Origin: Rozella allomycis CSF55
Lineage: Eukaryota; Rozellomycota
Assembly (NCBI GenBank): GCA_000442015.1
Contig: KE560848.1
Coordinates: forward strand, 157,389-221,388
Reading direction: 5' to 3'
DNA: 64,000 nt
The translations under genes were made by a program, and so were the position numbers. The notes under the pieces are model-generated. The model searched no databases and was not told the DNA's origin. It saw only the letters and a list, made by a program, of their open reading frames with translations. Each line of letters begins with the position of its first letter. Positions within the stretch are counted from its first letter, which is position 1. Positions 55,167-64,000 of the stretch are shown here, in pieces.

Positions 55167-57778
55167 TTATTTATTTAACATTTTTTCAATGATAGATATG
55201 GCATGATCAAGTGGAATGTGTTCAGTAATCCAACGTCTAGGTGCCACACTCAAGGCATGTTTTTGATCAATTTGAACATCGAGAATGTTAGAGTCATGGG
55301 CGCCTGGGCTAAACCCGATTCGAATGGAATATTCAAAGCCCGAAGTGTTGGATTTAAATCTTTCGTAAACTTCAAATGTTATTTGTGTCAAATAATCCAA
55401 TTCATCCCAATTTCCAATACTACATTCAAGACCGCCAAACCTAACAATATTCAATAAAGCGTGAACGTGAGATTCTTTGGTAAAGTAGAGGCGCGTACAA
55501 GGGTCAGTGGCGTGAATTTTAGCTTCATTTAAATCATCCAAAATTTGAGCGAGTAAGCGATTGGCAATAATTTTTCCAATTTCGACCTTTTCTTCTGGGA
55601 ACAAACCGAATTCTTGTGGCGCAATAAAATCAAAAAGAATTTTAGCTTTTCTTATCAAATCAGCCAGGGCGGCCTTTTCATTTGGGCAATTTTGATTTTT
55701 CACGAAAATTCTTTCAAAGAATTCACGATGGTGCAAAGCGTCATATTTCAAAGAATCGTAAAGTTCAGACACTTTAGAAGGATCAAAGTTATTAATTTCC
55801 ACGTCACAAAAGTCTTTGAATAGTTTTTCCCAACGTTCTTTGAACAAAATGGAGCTTTCAGCACAACACCAACGATGGGACAGAGAATCCACGTCCAAAG
55901 TATCAAAATTAGATCTCATGACTTGTCTCAAGTCCTTTAAAGTGATGAAAACTTCGTCCAGAGTAACTCTAGGGTTTTTGAATTCGGGATGAACGTTGAG
56001 GAATTGGACATTCTCAGGGATCTCATTTGATAATAAAATAGATAATAATCTCTTTTTAACTTTATCTAGCTTCTCCTTTGCATCAAAATTGTCGTCCAGC
56101 ATTTCTTTTTTGATTGAAAGAAAGTCATCAGGGAGCTCAGCCACAAACATTAACGCTTTTGAAAAAATATCCGCAGTGGCCATGACTCTTCTTTCAGAAC
56201 TTGTGTAAACTTTAACATCATCAATCATTTTTCTATTCATTAATAATAAATCTTTTCGAAGGTTTTCACCAAAATCCTTTGAATGATGACGACCTGCATG
56301 GGTGAATTCTCCTCCCCATTTGACAATCAGTTGGGCCTTTTCAATTTCTCTTGATTTTGAGTAGGAAGGTTTAATTTGAACTTTTGTTCCCGGGCTCTTC
56401 TTTTTCTTTGATAAAATTTCCATTAATTGAAGCAACTTTGATTTCTCTTCAATGCCCAGCGACAAGGAAGCTTCAGCAGCCTTTTCAATTCTCTCCAAGC
56501 CATCGGGGTTTCTTATCATCGTTTCTTCCTTTCCCTTTACAATTAAATCAAGAAATGGCGCACTGGAAACATTAAATTTCATCTTTTGTTTAGGCGTTCT
56601 ATCAGCATGACGAAATATCGAAATGAAGCTTTTCAATTTCCATTGATTTTCATTCAAGGGTTCCTTCAATATCGTCGTTCGTCTTTTCCGAGCAATCTTT
56701 AAAAATGTTTGGCTCATAATTTTTGCACACATATCATAATAATTGTCATTCCCTTTAACAAAAGACCATCCATTAACGTCAATAACCATCGACTTCGACC
56801 CACATCGGACAAGGTCAAAGCCACAAATGGTCTGGCCAAATGCCATACTCACCCTACGTGCCAATTCTTGCTCTTCTTCACTCAAATCAGTTAAATGCCT
56901 AACCTCTTTCCCATCAGTATTCCTCCTAACAATCCCATCCACGACAGGCGATTTTCTTGTTTCTGCGTGGGCATAATATGGGCCTATCGTGTAGACTTTA
57001 ATATCTTCGGCTTTTTCAACATCAATAAACGTTTCATATATAAAAGATCCCTCCTTTCGGATTTCCCACTCATCGGGAAAAAATTCACTAGACTTGTTTC
57101 CAACTTTTCTAAACAGTTTTCGAACACCACCGCCCATGCTCTCAGGATAATAAATATAAATATTATGATCTTCTCCATCCACTGGTTTCTCCACAAATGG
57201 TTTCTCCAATCTTTGTTTGCCAACCATTATGGTATCTTTATCAATTTGGATTACATTTTCACGAGAAAAATTCGTCATGTTTCCCAAGTCTATTCCTAGA
57301 TTTTTATTCAATTCTTCTATCACACCCTTGTAATACTTTGGTCCCTCATCCCTATTCACAATTATTCGCTTCGGCGTAGGCACATCAATTGCATCCAACA
57401 CTGACAAAACCCATCTATACTTTGTTACATCCGTTATTACCTTCTATCCCATAACAACTGTTGAAGTGGCAAATCATTAATACAGAAAGGTCTACGCAAT
57501 GCCACATACTCTATAGCCTTTTGTAATGGAAATCCCTTTGAAAAAAATGAAATTAAAAATTGACACTGGGGCCATTCTTCTATGGGATCATCAAGAATAG
57601 TCTTGTCGCCAAAAATAACAACCTCAAAGTCACTCGTAGCAGTTATACGGTCTAAAATATTTCTCATAGGCTTAGAACGGGCTTTTGTATCCATTGCACA
57701 TACCCCTATAATAAGCTTACGCAAAGACGAAGATCGACTATTTTCAGCCATAATTGGAAATTTACAAAACACACCCAT
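55167..57778 (-). CDS. VIP1: VIP1/PPIP5K bifunctional inositol pyrophosphate kinase-phosphatase
   Basis: Makes and removes 1-diphosphoinositol phosphates. N-terminal alpha/beta region: LRKLIIGVCAMDTKARSKPM, DFEVVIFGDKTILDDPIEEW, then a short intron and SVLDAIDVPTPKRIIVNRDE. ATP-grasp kinase: EKPVDGEDHNIYIYYPESMG, GSFIYETFIDVEKAEDIKVY, TRKSPVVDGIVRRNTDGKEV, MVIDVNGWSFVKGND. Histidine-phosphatase domain: FRHADRTPKQKMKF (RHxxRTP), GGEFTHAGRHHSKDFGENLR, KVYTSSERRVMATADIFSKA and the C-terminal HVHALLNIVRF. About 850 residues. First Met at 57778 or a Met at 57751 (MAENSRSSS); the TXNDC9 stop is only 11 bp upstream. Both domains appear complete. Confidence 0.93.
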
Positions 57779-57789
57779 AGAAATTGTTT

Positions 57790-58416
57790 TTATTCATCAT
57801 CACTTTCAATTAAATTTTGCTTTCTAATACCTCCATATTCAGAGTAGTCTTCATTTTCTTCAAATCTAATGACACCAGATTTTGCAATTCTTCTAGCAAG
57901 TGCAATTGTCTCAAAATCATCATTGTTTCCAATTTCTGCAAAACCAACAATTTGGTCTACAGGCTTTCGATCTTTTACAATGACAAGAGTCGGCAAGACT
58001 CGAACACCTAATCGTTCACAAAGAAATGGACTCTTTTCAGCGTCGATTTTCACAAATTTGGCCTCTAAATGGGCTTTTGACAAGGCCTCTAAATGTCTAT
58101 CAAGAATTTTGCATCTAAAGGTCGATGTTCTATAAAAGTGACAGACCAAGTCTTTTGATTTTTTCCCTTCCTCGAAAAAGGCCTTTTCACTGAGCAGCTC
58201 GCTATACGATCCATGACCTAAAGATCGCCAATGTGCTTTTTGAAGAGCTGCATTTTTCATTTGTTGGATGCGTTGTCTCCTGATAGACTCGAGGCTGTTT
58301 TCATCAGCATTTTCAAGCTCCCTGATTTTCTCATCTATTTGAGCTTCTACCACACTAGCAGCTTGTAATATGGACTCTTCCAGTGCCTGGGCGTACATAT
58401 CAGGCATCCCGTTCAT
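57790..58416 (-). CDS. TXNDC9: TXNDC9 / phosducin-like thioredoxin-fold protein
   Basis: Cofactor of the CCT chaperonin for tubulin and actin folding (Plp1/ApaCD family). Starts MNGMPDMYAQALEESILQAA. Helical region: IRRQRIQQMKNAALQKAHWR, LGHGSYSELLSEKAFFEEGK. Thioredoxin fold: LVCHFYRTSTFRCKILDRHL, AKFVKIDAEKSPFLCERLGV, RVLPTLVIVKDRKPVDQIVG. The CxxC redox pair is absent, normal for the family. The C-terminus is acidic. Intronless, 208 residues. Confidence 0.93.
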   Translation of the reverse strand: MNGMPDMYAQALEESILQAASVVEAQIDEKIRELENADENSLESIRRQRIQQMKNAALQKAHWRSLGHGSYSELLSEKAFFEEGKKSKDLVCHFYRTSTFRCKILDRHLEALSKAHLEAKFVKIDAEKSPFLCERLGVRVLPTLVIVKDRKPVDQIVGFAEIGNNDDFETIALARRIAKSGVIRFEENEDYSEYGGIRKQNLIESDDE

Positions 58417-58521
58417 TGTATTTCTGAAAAATACAGAATCTATTTGGTGCCTTACAAAAGAATTAAATGAATTGGTTATATGAAAGTGAATGTAATATAT
58501 TTTTATTCCCTTATGACAATT

Positions 58522-61500
58522 TTATTTTAGAAGCAAAGAGATAACCACTGCGATAATAAAAGTAACGATACCATATAGAGCTCGACTAGATGTATTTGGT
58601 ATATCTGAAACTAAATTGTTTGGCGTTGCATTTTCTGCATTCTTTTTTTCAGAGCTAGAAGGTTTCGAAGTTGATTCGCTGGAAATGTTTATTGCACTCT
58701 TTGTCGATTTATCCTCTTGAGTAGTTTGAGTTTCACTATGTAATTACCACTAAAAATCGTTACACTGCGTCAGTTAAGTCGTAATCATAATACGATTCTT
58801 GTTTTGCTGCCTTTCCATGGTTGCTAATATTCTCTTCGCCATACGGCATTTCAGTTGGACGTTTAGTATTGGTAGTTTTTTTGCTCTTAGCATGTATTCC
58901 ATTGTTATCATAGATATCATGATCATGGTTTTTTGTGCACCGAAGAGTTTTGAAATCCTTCTCGTCCTCCTCATCATTTTGTTCGTTATTTTCGTCCTCA
59001 GCTTCATTATCATTATCACCGTCATTGTAGATATCTGCATCGTAGTCATCTAATGAATCTCTATCATTTTTGCTACCCTCGTTTTCACTTTTATTGTCTT
59101 CTGTCGNTATAATTATTGCCTTTACATGTTTTAGTATGAGTAATTGTAGTTTTAGCGCCATCTACTGTTACTATTGTGGTTTTTGTTGAAGTGACAGTGC
59201 TATTTTCAGCATCCTCGTTCTCGTCATCTTTTTCATTGTTGTTGTAGCCATCATTGTCATCATTTTCATCTTCTTCTTCGTCGTTTCCATCCTCGTTATC
59301 ATTTTTATCGTCTAACAAATTGAAATTTTATCGTTACAAGTTTTAGTGTGGGTAATGGTTNGTTCGGCGCAATTATGGTAATCGTCTAATAGAGAATTTT
59401 TATTATCTTTACATGTTTTAGTATGGGTAATTGTAGTTGTAGCGCCATCTACTGTTACTATTGTAGTTTTTGTTGAAGTGACAGTGCTATTTCCAGCATC
59501 TTCGTTCTCGTCATCTTTTTCATTGTTGTTGTAGCCATTATCGTCATCATTTTCATCTTCTTCTTCGTCGTTTCTATCCTCGTAATCATTGTTATCATCT
59601 AACAAATTGAAATTTTATCGTTACAAGTTTTAGTGTGGGTAATGGTTGTTGTAGTGCCACCAACCGTTACTATCAATGTTTTCGTTGAAGTGACAGTGCT
59701 ATCACCGCCCTCTTCTCCGTCATTTTTTTCATTCTCATCATTTCCATCTTCATCTTCGTCATTATCGTTGTCGTCAAAGTCAATATTTCCATCATCTAAC
59801 AAAATGTAATTTTATCTTTACATATTTGTGTGTCATCGCTGACGTCATCTTCTTCATTGCTATCGTTGTGGAAGTCATCATTNCTAACAAAATCTAGCTT
59901 GATCTTTACATATTTGTGTGCGTGTAATAGTCGTTGTAGTGCCATCCATAGTTAATATTTTAGTTATCGTTGATGTGACAGTATTATCACTTGCATCTTC
60001 GCTGCCATCATCTTCTTCATTGTTATCGTTGTAGAAGCTATCATTGTCATCATCTAACAAAATTTAATATTATGTATACATGCCTTCGTGCGAATAATTG
60101 TCCTTGTAGTACCATCTAGGGTCACCATTGTAGTCATCGTTGATGTAACATTATTATCACCTGAATCATCGCTGACGTCATCTTCTTCATTGCTATCGTT
60201 GTAGAAGTCATCATTGTCATCATTTCCATCTTCCTCCTTGTCGTTATTGTCCTCGTCATCACTATTATCTTCAGCATTGTCATCATCTAACAAAATTCTA
60301 TATGAACGTTACAATTTTTGGTGCGAGTTATTGTCGTTGTAGTACCTTCATAGTTAGTTTTAGTTTTTGTCAAGGTAACGTTATTATCATTATTTTTGGA
60401 AGTTGTACTACTTTGTGGTGATCTTGAAGTGCTGCTGGTAGTGCCGGTTTTTGATTCAGCAAACGTGTTTTCAACTACATTTTCGTTTTCATCATTCTCA
60501 TTCTCATCTTCGTCGTTGTAGTAGTCTTTTTCATCCGTCCCATCTTCGCCTTCCTCATTATCGCTGCTTTCATTGTCATTATCAATATCATACTCATCAT
60601 TTATATCGCCTAACAAAATATAGTTCAATATTTACGANAACCGCCATCTTCTTCGTCATTTTTTTCATTCTCATCACTTCCATCTTCATCTTTGTCATTA
60701 ACGTTGTCGTCATAGTCATCATTGCCATCATCTAACAAAATCTAGTTTTATCTTTACATATTTGTGTGCGTGTAATAGTCATTGTAGTGCCATCTACAGT
60801 TAATATTTTAGTTATCGTTGAAGTGACAGTATTATCACTTGCATCTTCGCTGTCGTCATTTTCGTCATTGTTATCGTTGTAGAAACTATCATTGTCATCA
60901 TCTAACAAAATTTAATATTATCTTTACATGTCTTCGTGCGAGTAATTGTCCTTGTAGTACCATCTAGGGTCACCATTGTAGTTATCGTTGATGTAACATT
61001 ATTATCGCCTGCATCATCGCTGACGTCATCTTCTTCATTGTTATCGTTATAGAAGCCATCATTGTCATCATTTCCACCTTCCTCGTTGTCTTTATTGTCA
61101 TCGTCATCACTATTATATTGAGCATTGTCATCATCTAACAAAAATTAGTTTTGCCTTTACAAGTTTTAGTATGAGTTATTGTCGTTGCAGTACCTTCATA
61201 ATTAGTTTTAGTTTTTGTTAAGGTATCATTATTGTCATTATCTTTGGAAGTTGTACTACTTTGTGTTGATCTTGAAGTGCTGCTGATAGTGCTGGTTTTT
61301 GAGTCCGTAAACGTGTTATCAACTAAATCTTCATTTTCATCATTCTCAATCTCATCTTCGTCGCTGTAGTAATCTTTTCCATCCGTTCCATCTTCGTCGT
61401 CCTCATTATCGCTGCTTTCCTCGTCATTATCAATGTCATACTCATCATTTATATCGCCTAACAAAATATAGTTCAATATTTACGAGTGTGAGTAGCTGTT

Positions 61501-62304
61501 GTTGTAGCATCACTTTCGTTAACAGTGTTAGTACTTGTGGAGGAATGGGTAAAGTTTTCATCATGTGTCGAAGAGTTTGTGGACGTTATTGACGCGGAAT
61601 TATTCTCCGATTTTGTCGAACTGAATGTATTTGAAGAGTTCGAAGTTGTTGTATTTTCTTCGCTTTCATCATGATTATCTTCCTCATCATTATAATGATC
61701 TTTTCATATTCAAAGTGATGATTAAGATACCATGAGAGCTGTCATTTGAATGTTTGTTCTTTTCATCACATTCCTCCGTTTCCCCGTCCTTGTGGAATCT
61801 AAAATTCTTTTGGAAGTTGAAGTTGAATGAATGCCTTTGTTTTTCATCACATTCGACAGTTTCGCCATCTTGGTGTTTTCTAAAACCCGTTTTAAAAATT
61901 TTTTGTATATTTTGCGCCAAACTATCATGAGAACTCTCTGTGTTTTCTAAAACATTGCAAAATATTGATTACTAGAATGAAAAACATTATTGCTTCCTGT
62001 AAATCTGTGCTTATTAGTCTCATCGCATTCTTGAGTTTCCCCATCTACATGATTTCGAAAAGTGTTGCCTATGTTGTTCCAATCGTTCGTAACACGGTTT
62101 TGCCCATTAAAGTTACCCCCTTGGCTTTGTATCGGTTTTCTTTGAATCCCTCCTGAATTCATCGAGTTTGAATTATATGCTGAACCCTTTGAATTGTTGT
62201 CTGTAAATCCAATTTACAAATACCTTACCTGTGTTACAAGTGCCACAGCTTAAGGCAGTATCGATTAGAAAAAATATCAAGCAAATTAAGGTTCTTGAAT
62301 ACAT
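58522..62304 (-). CDS. GPI-anchored modular repeat surface protein
   Basis: Unrecognised secreted protein of about 18 exons. Exon 1 (start 62304) encodes signal peptide MYSRTLICLIFFLIDTALSC and CGTCNT. Exons 2-3 hold three copies of a motif FRxHxDGETxECDExxKH. Exons 4-17 are modules: an acidic D/E/N-rich half, then a Ser/Thr-rich half ending TTTITHTKT, as in STVTSTKTTIVTVDG. The last exon ends with SSRALYGIVTFIIAVVISLL and K, a GPI-signal-like tail, stop at 58522. Internal exons with intact ends measure 228, 216, 216, 297, 207, 144, 297, 207, 144, 171, 186 and 186 nt, all multiples of three, separated by phase-1 introns mostly of 26 nt (gtaaag...ttttgttag). Ns at 59107, 59361, 59883 and 60638 show unresolved repeat copies. 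Adhesion or host-contact function is inferred. Confidence 0.78.
59091..59598 (-). repeat. Tandem 287-bp exon-intron units
   Basis: Two 186-nt exons (59126-59311 and 59413-59598) are near-identical, with their 5'-side ends offset by 287 bp. Both encode an acidic stretch with DENDDNDGYNNNEKDDENED-type sequence then NSTVTSTKTTIVTVDGA. The gap at 59361 lies in the damaged unit between them. Confidence 0.8.
59884..61483 (-). repeat. 848-bp higher-order repeat of three exons
   Basis: Exon triplet 61161-61457, 60928-61134 and 60758-60901 (297, 207, 144 nt) recurs as 60313-60609, 60080-60286 and 59910-60053 with identical lengths. All three exon ends are shifted by exactly 848 bp, and the intervening 26-nt introns recur as well. 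Divergence is low and mostly base substitution. Confidence 0.88.
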
Positions 62305-62357
62305 TGATAAAACAACCGAAGGAGATTTATTTAACGGAGAATATCGTTAGTTACAAC

Positions 62358-63567
62358 TTAGCGCCCTCTGTTTTTGATAAAAATTGAAGTTAGATTCCCA
62401 AGTATTCCTTTGTCATATATGTTTTCAATATCTTTAACTGTATATACGGTCCTTAAGGATGATTCACTACTCATCGTTTTCAAAGGAATTTGAATAGATT
62501 TCCCTGATTTCAAATGAACGTCTACATCTGACCATTTAAATGATTCATTGGTTGTGATACCTCTACATATCATTTGTAAATGATAGATTGTAAAAACACA
62601 TACGACGACCGATACCAGTAATGTAAATAAGAATATCATAAGTAAAGCGGGTTCTTTTGGAGTTAATGACTAAATTTTTTTAGAAGAATTATTACAATAT
62701 ACTTTTCATAAAAGTGTAATGGTCTATATTCTCCTTTTCCTGACATGATCAACCATGAGCCAATATCGATCTGAGTCCATATGGACTTTATTATGCAATT
62801 GCAAGAGAAACAGACGTAAATGCAGCTGATAGTTAAAAAAATCAGGTATGCTATAAAGTAGATATGGTTATTCATTCCCACGCAATTGTTTATCCATGCG
62901 CAATGATGATCATGAAGAGATATACATGAATCGCACAATGAACAATGTTTTGAACGAGCAGGTCTTATGTAGAGCAAATTAAATGATGTACTTTGGAAAC
63001 AAGCAAGTCCTGCATTCATTATCAGGGAAATACAAAACATAATCAAATTCGAACATTTCAAGCATTTTTCTGTGGTTCTGATGGGTAATTATTCCTGGGT
63101 CTGTAGTGCTGGCTTTATAGAATGACCATAGGCATGCTACCACGACAAAAGGTAAGATAACACTATAAGTTGTGTGCGATCAGATTCGTACTATGTTTGG
63201 AGGCTACCAAAGTGAATATTAGGCAAATATTTTTTTGCCGGAATGTAAAATAGGCAGAGTGTTCCCAAATACAATATAAGAAATGTTATCTCTATAGAAT
63301 TACATATCTAAATACTTGTAACAATGGATGTTTCTTATTAAATAGATACAAAACTGTATCTTTAGTTAATACGGCAATCTTTTGACCTCCCAATTTTTGC
63401 AAGAGTATGCTTTTAAGATCTCATGAATTATATTACAATAAAAGATTAAAAATTTCTTCTGTTATGAAATGATGGAATTTTCCTATTAAAGAATTTGGAT
63501 ACGATGGGCCAAATAACAAGGCTATAATTAGAACTGTGAAACCAAGAACCAAAAAGAAAAGTATCAT
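62358..63567 (-). CDS. SWF1: DHHC palmitoyltransferase, SWF1-like
   Basis: Membrane protein S-acyltransferase; yeast Swf1 modifies SNAREs and other proteins at the ER. The start at 63567 gives MILFFLVLGFTVLIIALLFG, as in Swf1. The DHHC domain is IRPARSKHCSLCDSCISLHD, then DHHCAWINNCVGMNNHIYF with catalytic Cys. Membrane spans flank it (FIAYLIFLTISCIYVC, MIFLFTLLVSVVVCVFTIYH). GITTNESFKW and the C-terminal ENIYDKGILGNLTSIF match Swf1's TTNE and YDKGxxxNL motifs. About six short introns; 5' exon borders between 63080 and 63470 are approximate. Confidence 0.85.
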
Positions 63568-63707
63568 TGAAAATTTAGGAATAGAAAACTAGAATTTACA
63601 AAACAAATATTAAGAAATGAATAAATGTAATGAATGCTTTAAGGTTAATTCATTTTTTAGAAATATGTATTATTTGGTTAAAAGCCAAACTTAGCCACAT
63701 TTTCTTC

Positions 63708-64000
63708 ATGGACGGATTAACACCATCACAATATATTCCCAATGAAGAAGAAGGAGAAATCCGGTGTGTTTGTGAAATTATGGATGATGATGGATTTACT
63801 ATTCAATGTGACAAGTGTGGAGTTTGGCAACACACTATTTGTATGGGAATAGCCAAAGAAGAGGTTCCTGATACATACTTTTGTGAAAAGTGTGAACCAA
63901 GAGCAGTAGACGTAGAAGTAAGAGGATTTTCGACGCTATAATGTAGTTGGCGAAGAAAATGCAGCAAGAGAGGTTATCGTTACTTCCAAATAGTAGCAGT
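63708..64000 (+). CDS. PHD-finger protein, Set3-like (partial)
   Basis: Only the N-terminus is in the window. MDGLTPSQYIPNEEEGEIRC leads directly into a PHD finger: CVCEIMDDDGFTIQCDKCGV, WQHTICMGIAKEEVPDTYFC, EKCEPRAVDVE. A 29-nt intron then joins to LAKKMQQERLSLLPNSSS at the edge. The DDDGFxIQCDKCxVWQH form is typical of the PHD fingers of Set3/Set4 and MLL5-type proteins, which would be followed by a SET domain outside the window; Cti6-like proteins are an alternative. Start at 63708; the frame is also open upstream without similarity. Confidence 0.75.

Noticed and set aside
59300-61490. CRISPR-like pattern: near-identical 26-mers spaced by 140-300 bp variable segments
   Set aside because: The 26-mers start with GT, end with AG and sit at the same codon phase between in-frame exons. 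They are introns of a eukaryotic gene, and the spacers are related coding repeats.
58522-61699. Acidic low-complexity array as non-coding microsatellite or satellite DNA
   Set aside because: Frame is kept through more than ten exons, all lengths are multiples of three, and a signal peptide and GPI-type tail lie at the correct ends.
1-64000. Transposons or virus-like elements
   Set aside because: No reverse transcriptase, integrase, transposase, capsid-like frame or terminal repeats were recognised in reading the window.

Overview
The window is a gene-dense, AT-rich stretch of a eukaryotic nuclear genome, almost certainly an early-diverging, flagellated fungus. A Rozella-like cryptomycote fits best, but that name is an inference. 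Evidence: about 45 protein genes in 64 kb; intergenic gaps often under 60 bp; very short GT-AG introns, mostly 26-32 nt and as short as 17-18 nt; fungal-type regulators (Cyc8/Ssn6, an AreA-like GATA factor, a Rua1_C zinc-finger protein); and proteins normally kept only with centrioles or flagella (delta-tubulin, a FAM184-like coiled coil). Three tRNA genes (Glu, Thr, His) are present. Single Ns at 12799, 30583, 59107, 59361, 59883 and 60638 mark assembly gaps. No virus-like element, LTR, LINE or DNA transposon was recognised.

Layout. 1-12 kb: Cyc8 (cut by the left edge), a LisH-WD40 TBL1/Sif2 corepressor, VPS34 PI3-kinase, a SCAI homologue, a GTPBP1-type GTPase, a Rua1_C protein, delta-tubulin, tRNA-Glu. 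12-19 kb: ALG7 and phosphomannomutase as a divergent N-glycosylation pair, BMT2-like rRNA methyltransferase, a multi-pass membrane protein, MTR10/transportin-3. 19-25 kb: NFU1, an NPC2-like ML protein, PRP38, a PEX4-like E2, SDHAF3, a pseudouridine-phosphatase-like HAD protein, coproporphyrinogen oxidase, an N-myristoylated-looking LRR protein. 26-40 kb: a C2H2 factor, RNase H2A, a DUF2039 protein, several unrecognised genes, prefoldin 6, TRAPPC5, mS33, SF1/BBP, an oxysterol-binding protein, an AreA-like GATA factor and a 0.93-kaa coiled coil. 40-53 kb: an ABCB transporter, EFR3, two small genes, tRNA-Thr, PRPP synthetase, a possible NYN protein, a FAM184-like coiled coil, tRNA-His. 53-64 kb: oligopeptidase B, VIP1/PPIP5K, TXNDC9, a GPI-anchored repeat protein, SWF1-type palmitoyltransferase and the start of a PHD-finger Set3-like gene.

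Functions point to a cell with a working mitochondrion (NFU1, SDHAF3, mS33, haem synthesis), peroxisome import (PEX4), N-glycosylation (ALG7, PMM), phosphoinositide trafficking (VPS34, EFR3, an ORP) and a flagellated stage.

The most striking locus is 58522-62304 (minus). It encodes a signal peptide, three copies of a Cys-containing DGETxECDE motif, a long array of acidic plus Ser/Thr-rich modules and a GPI-type tail. Its internal exons are separated by near-identical 26-nt phase-1 introns, so each is a 3n, symmetric 1-1 cassette. A three-exon block (297+207+144 nt) is duplicated at an exact 848-bp offset. This looks like a rapidly evolving modular surface protein.
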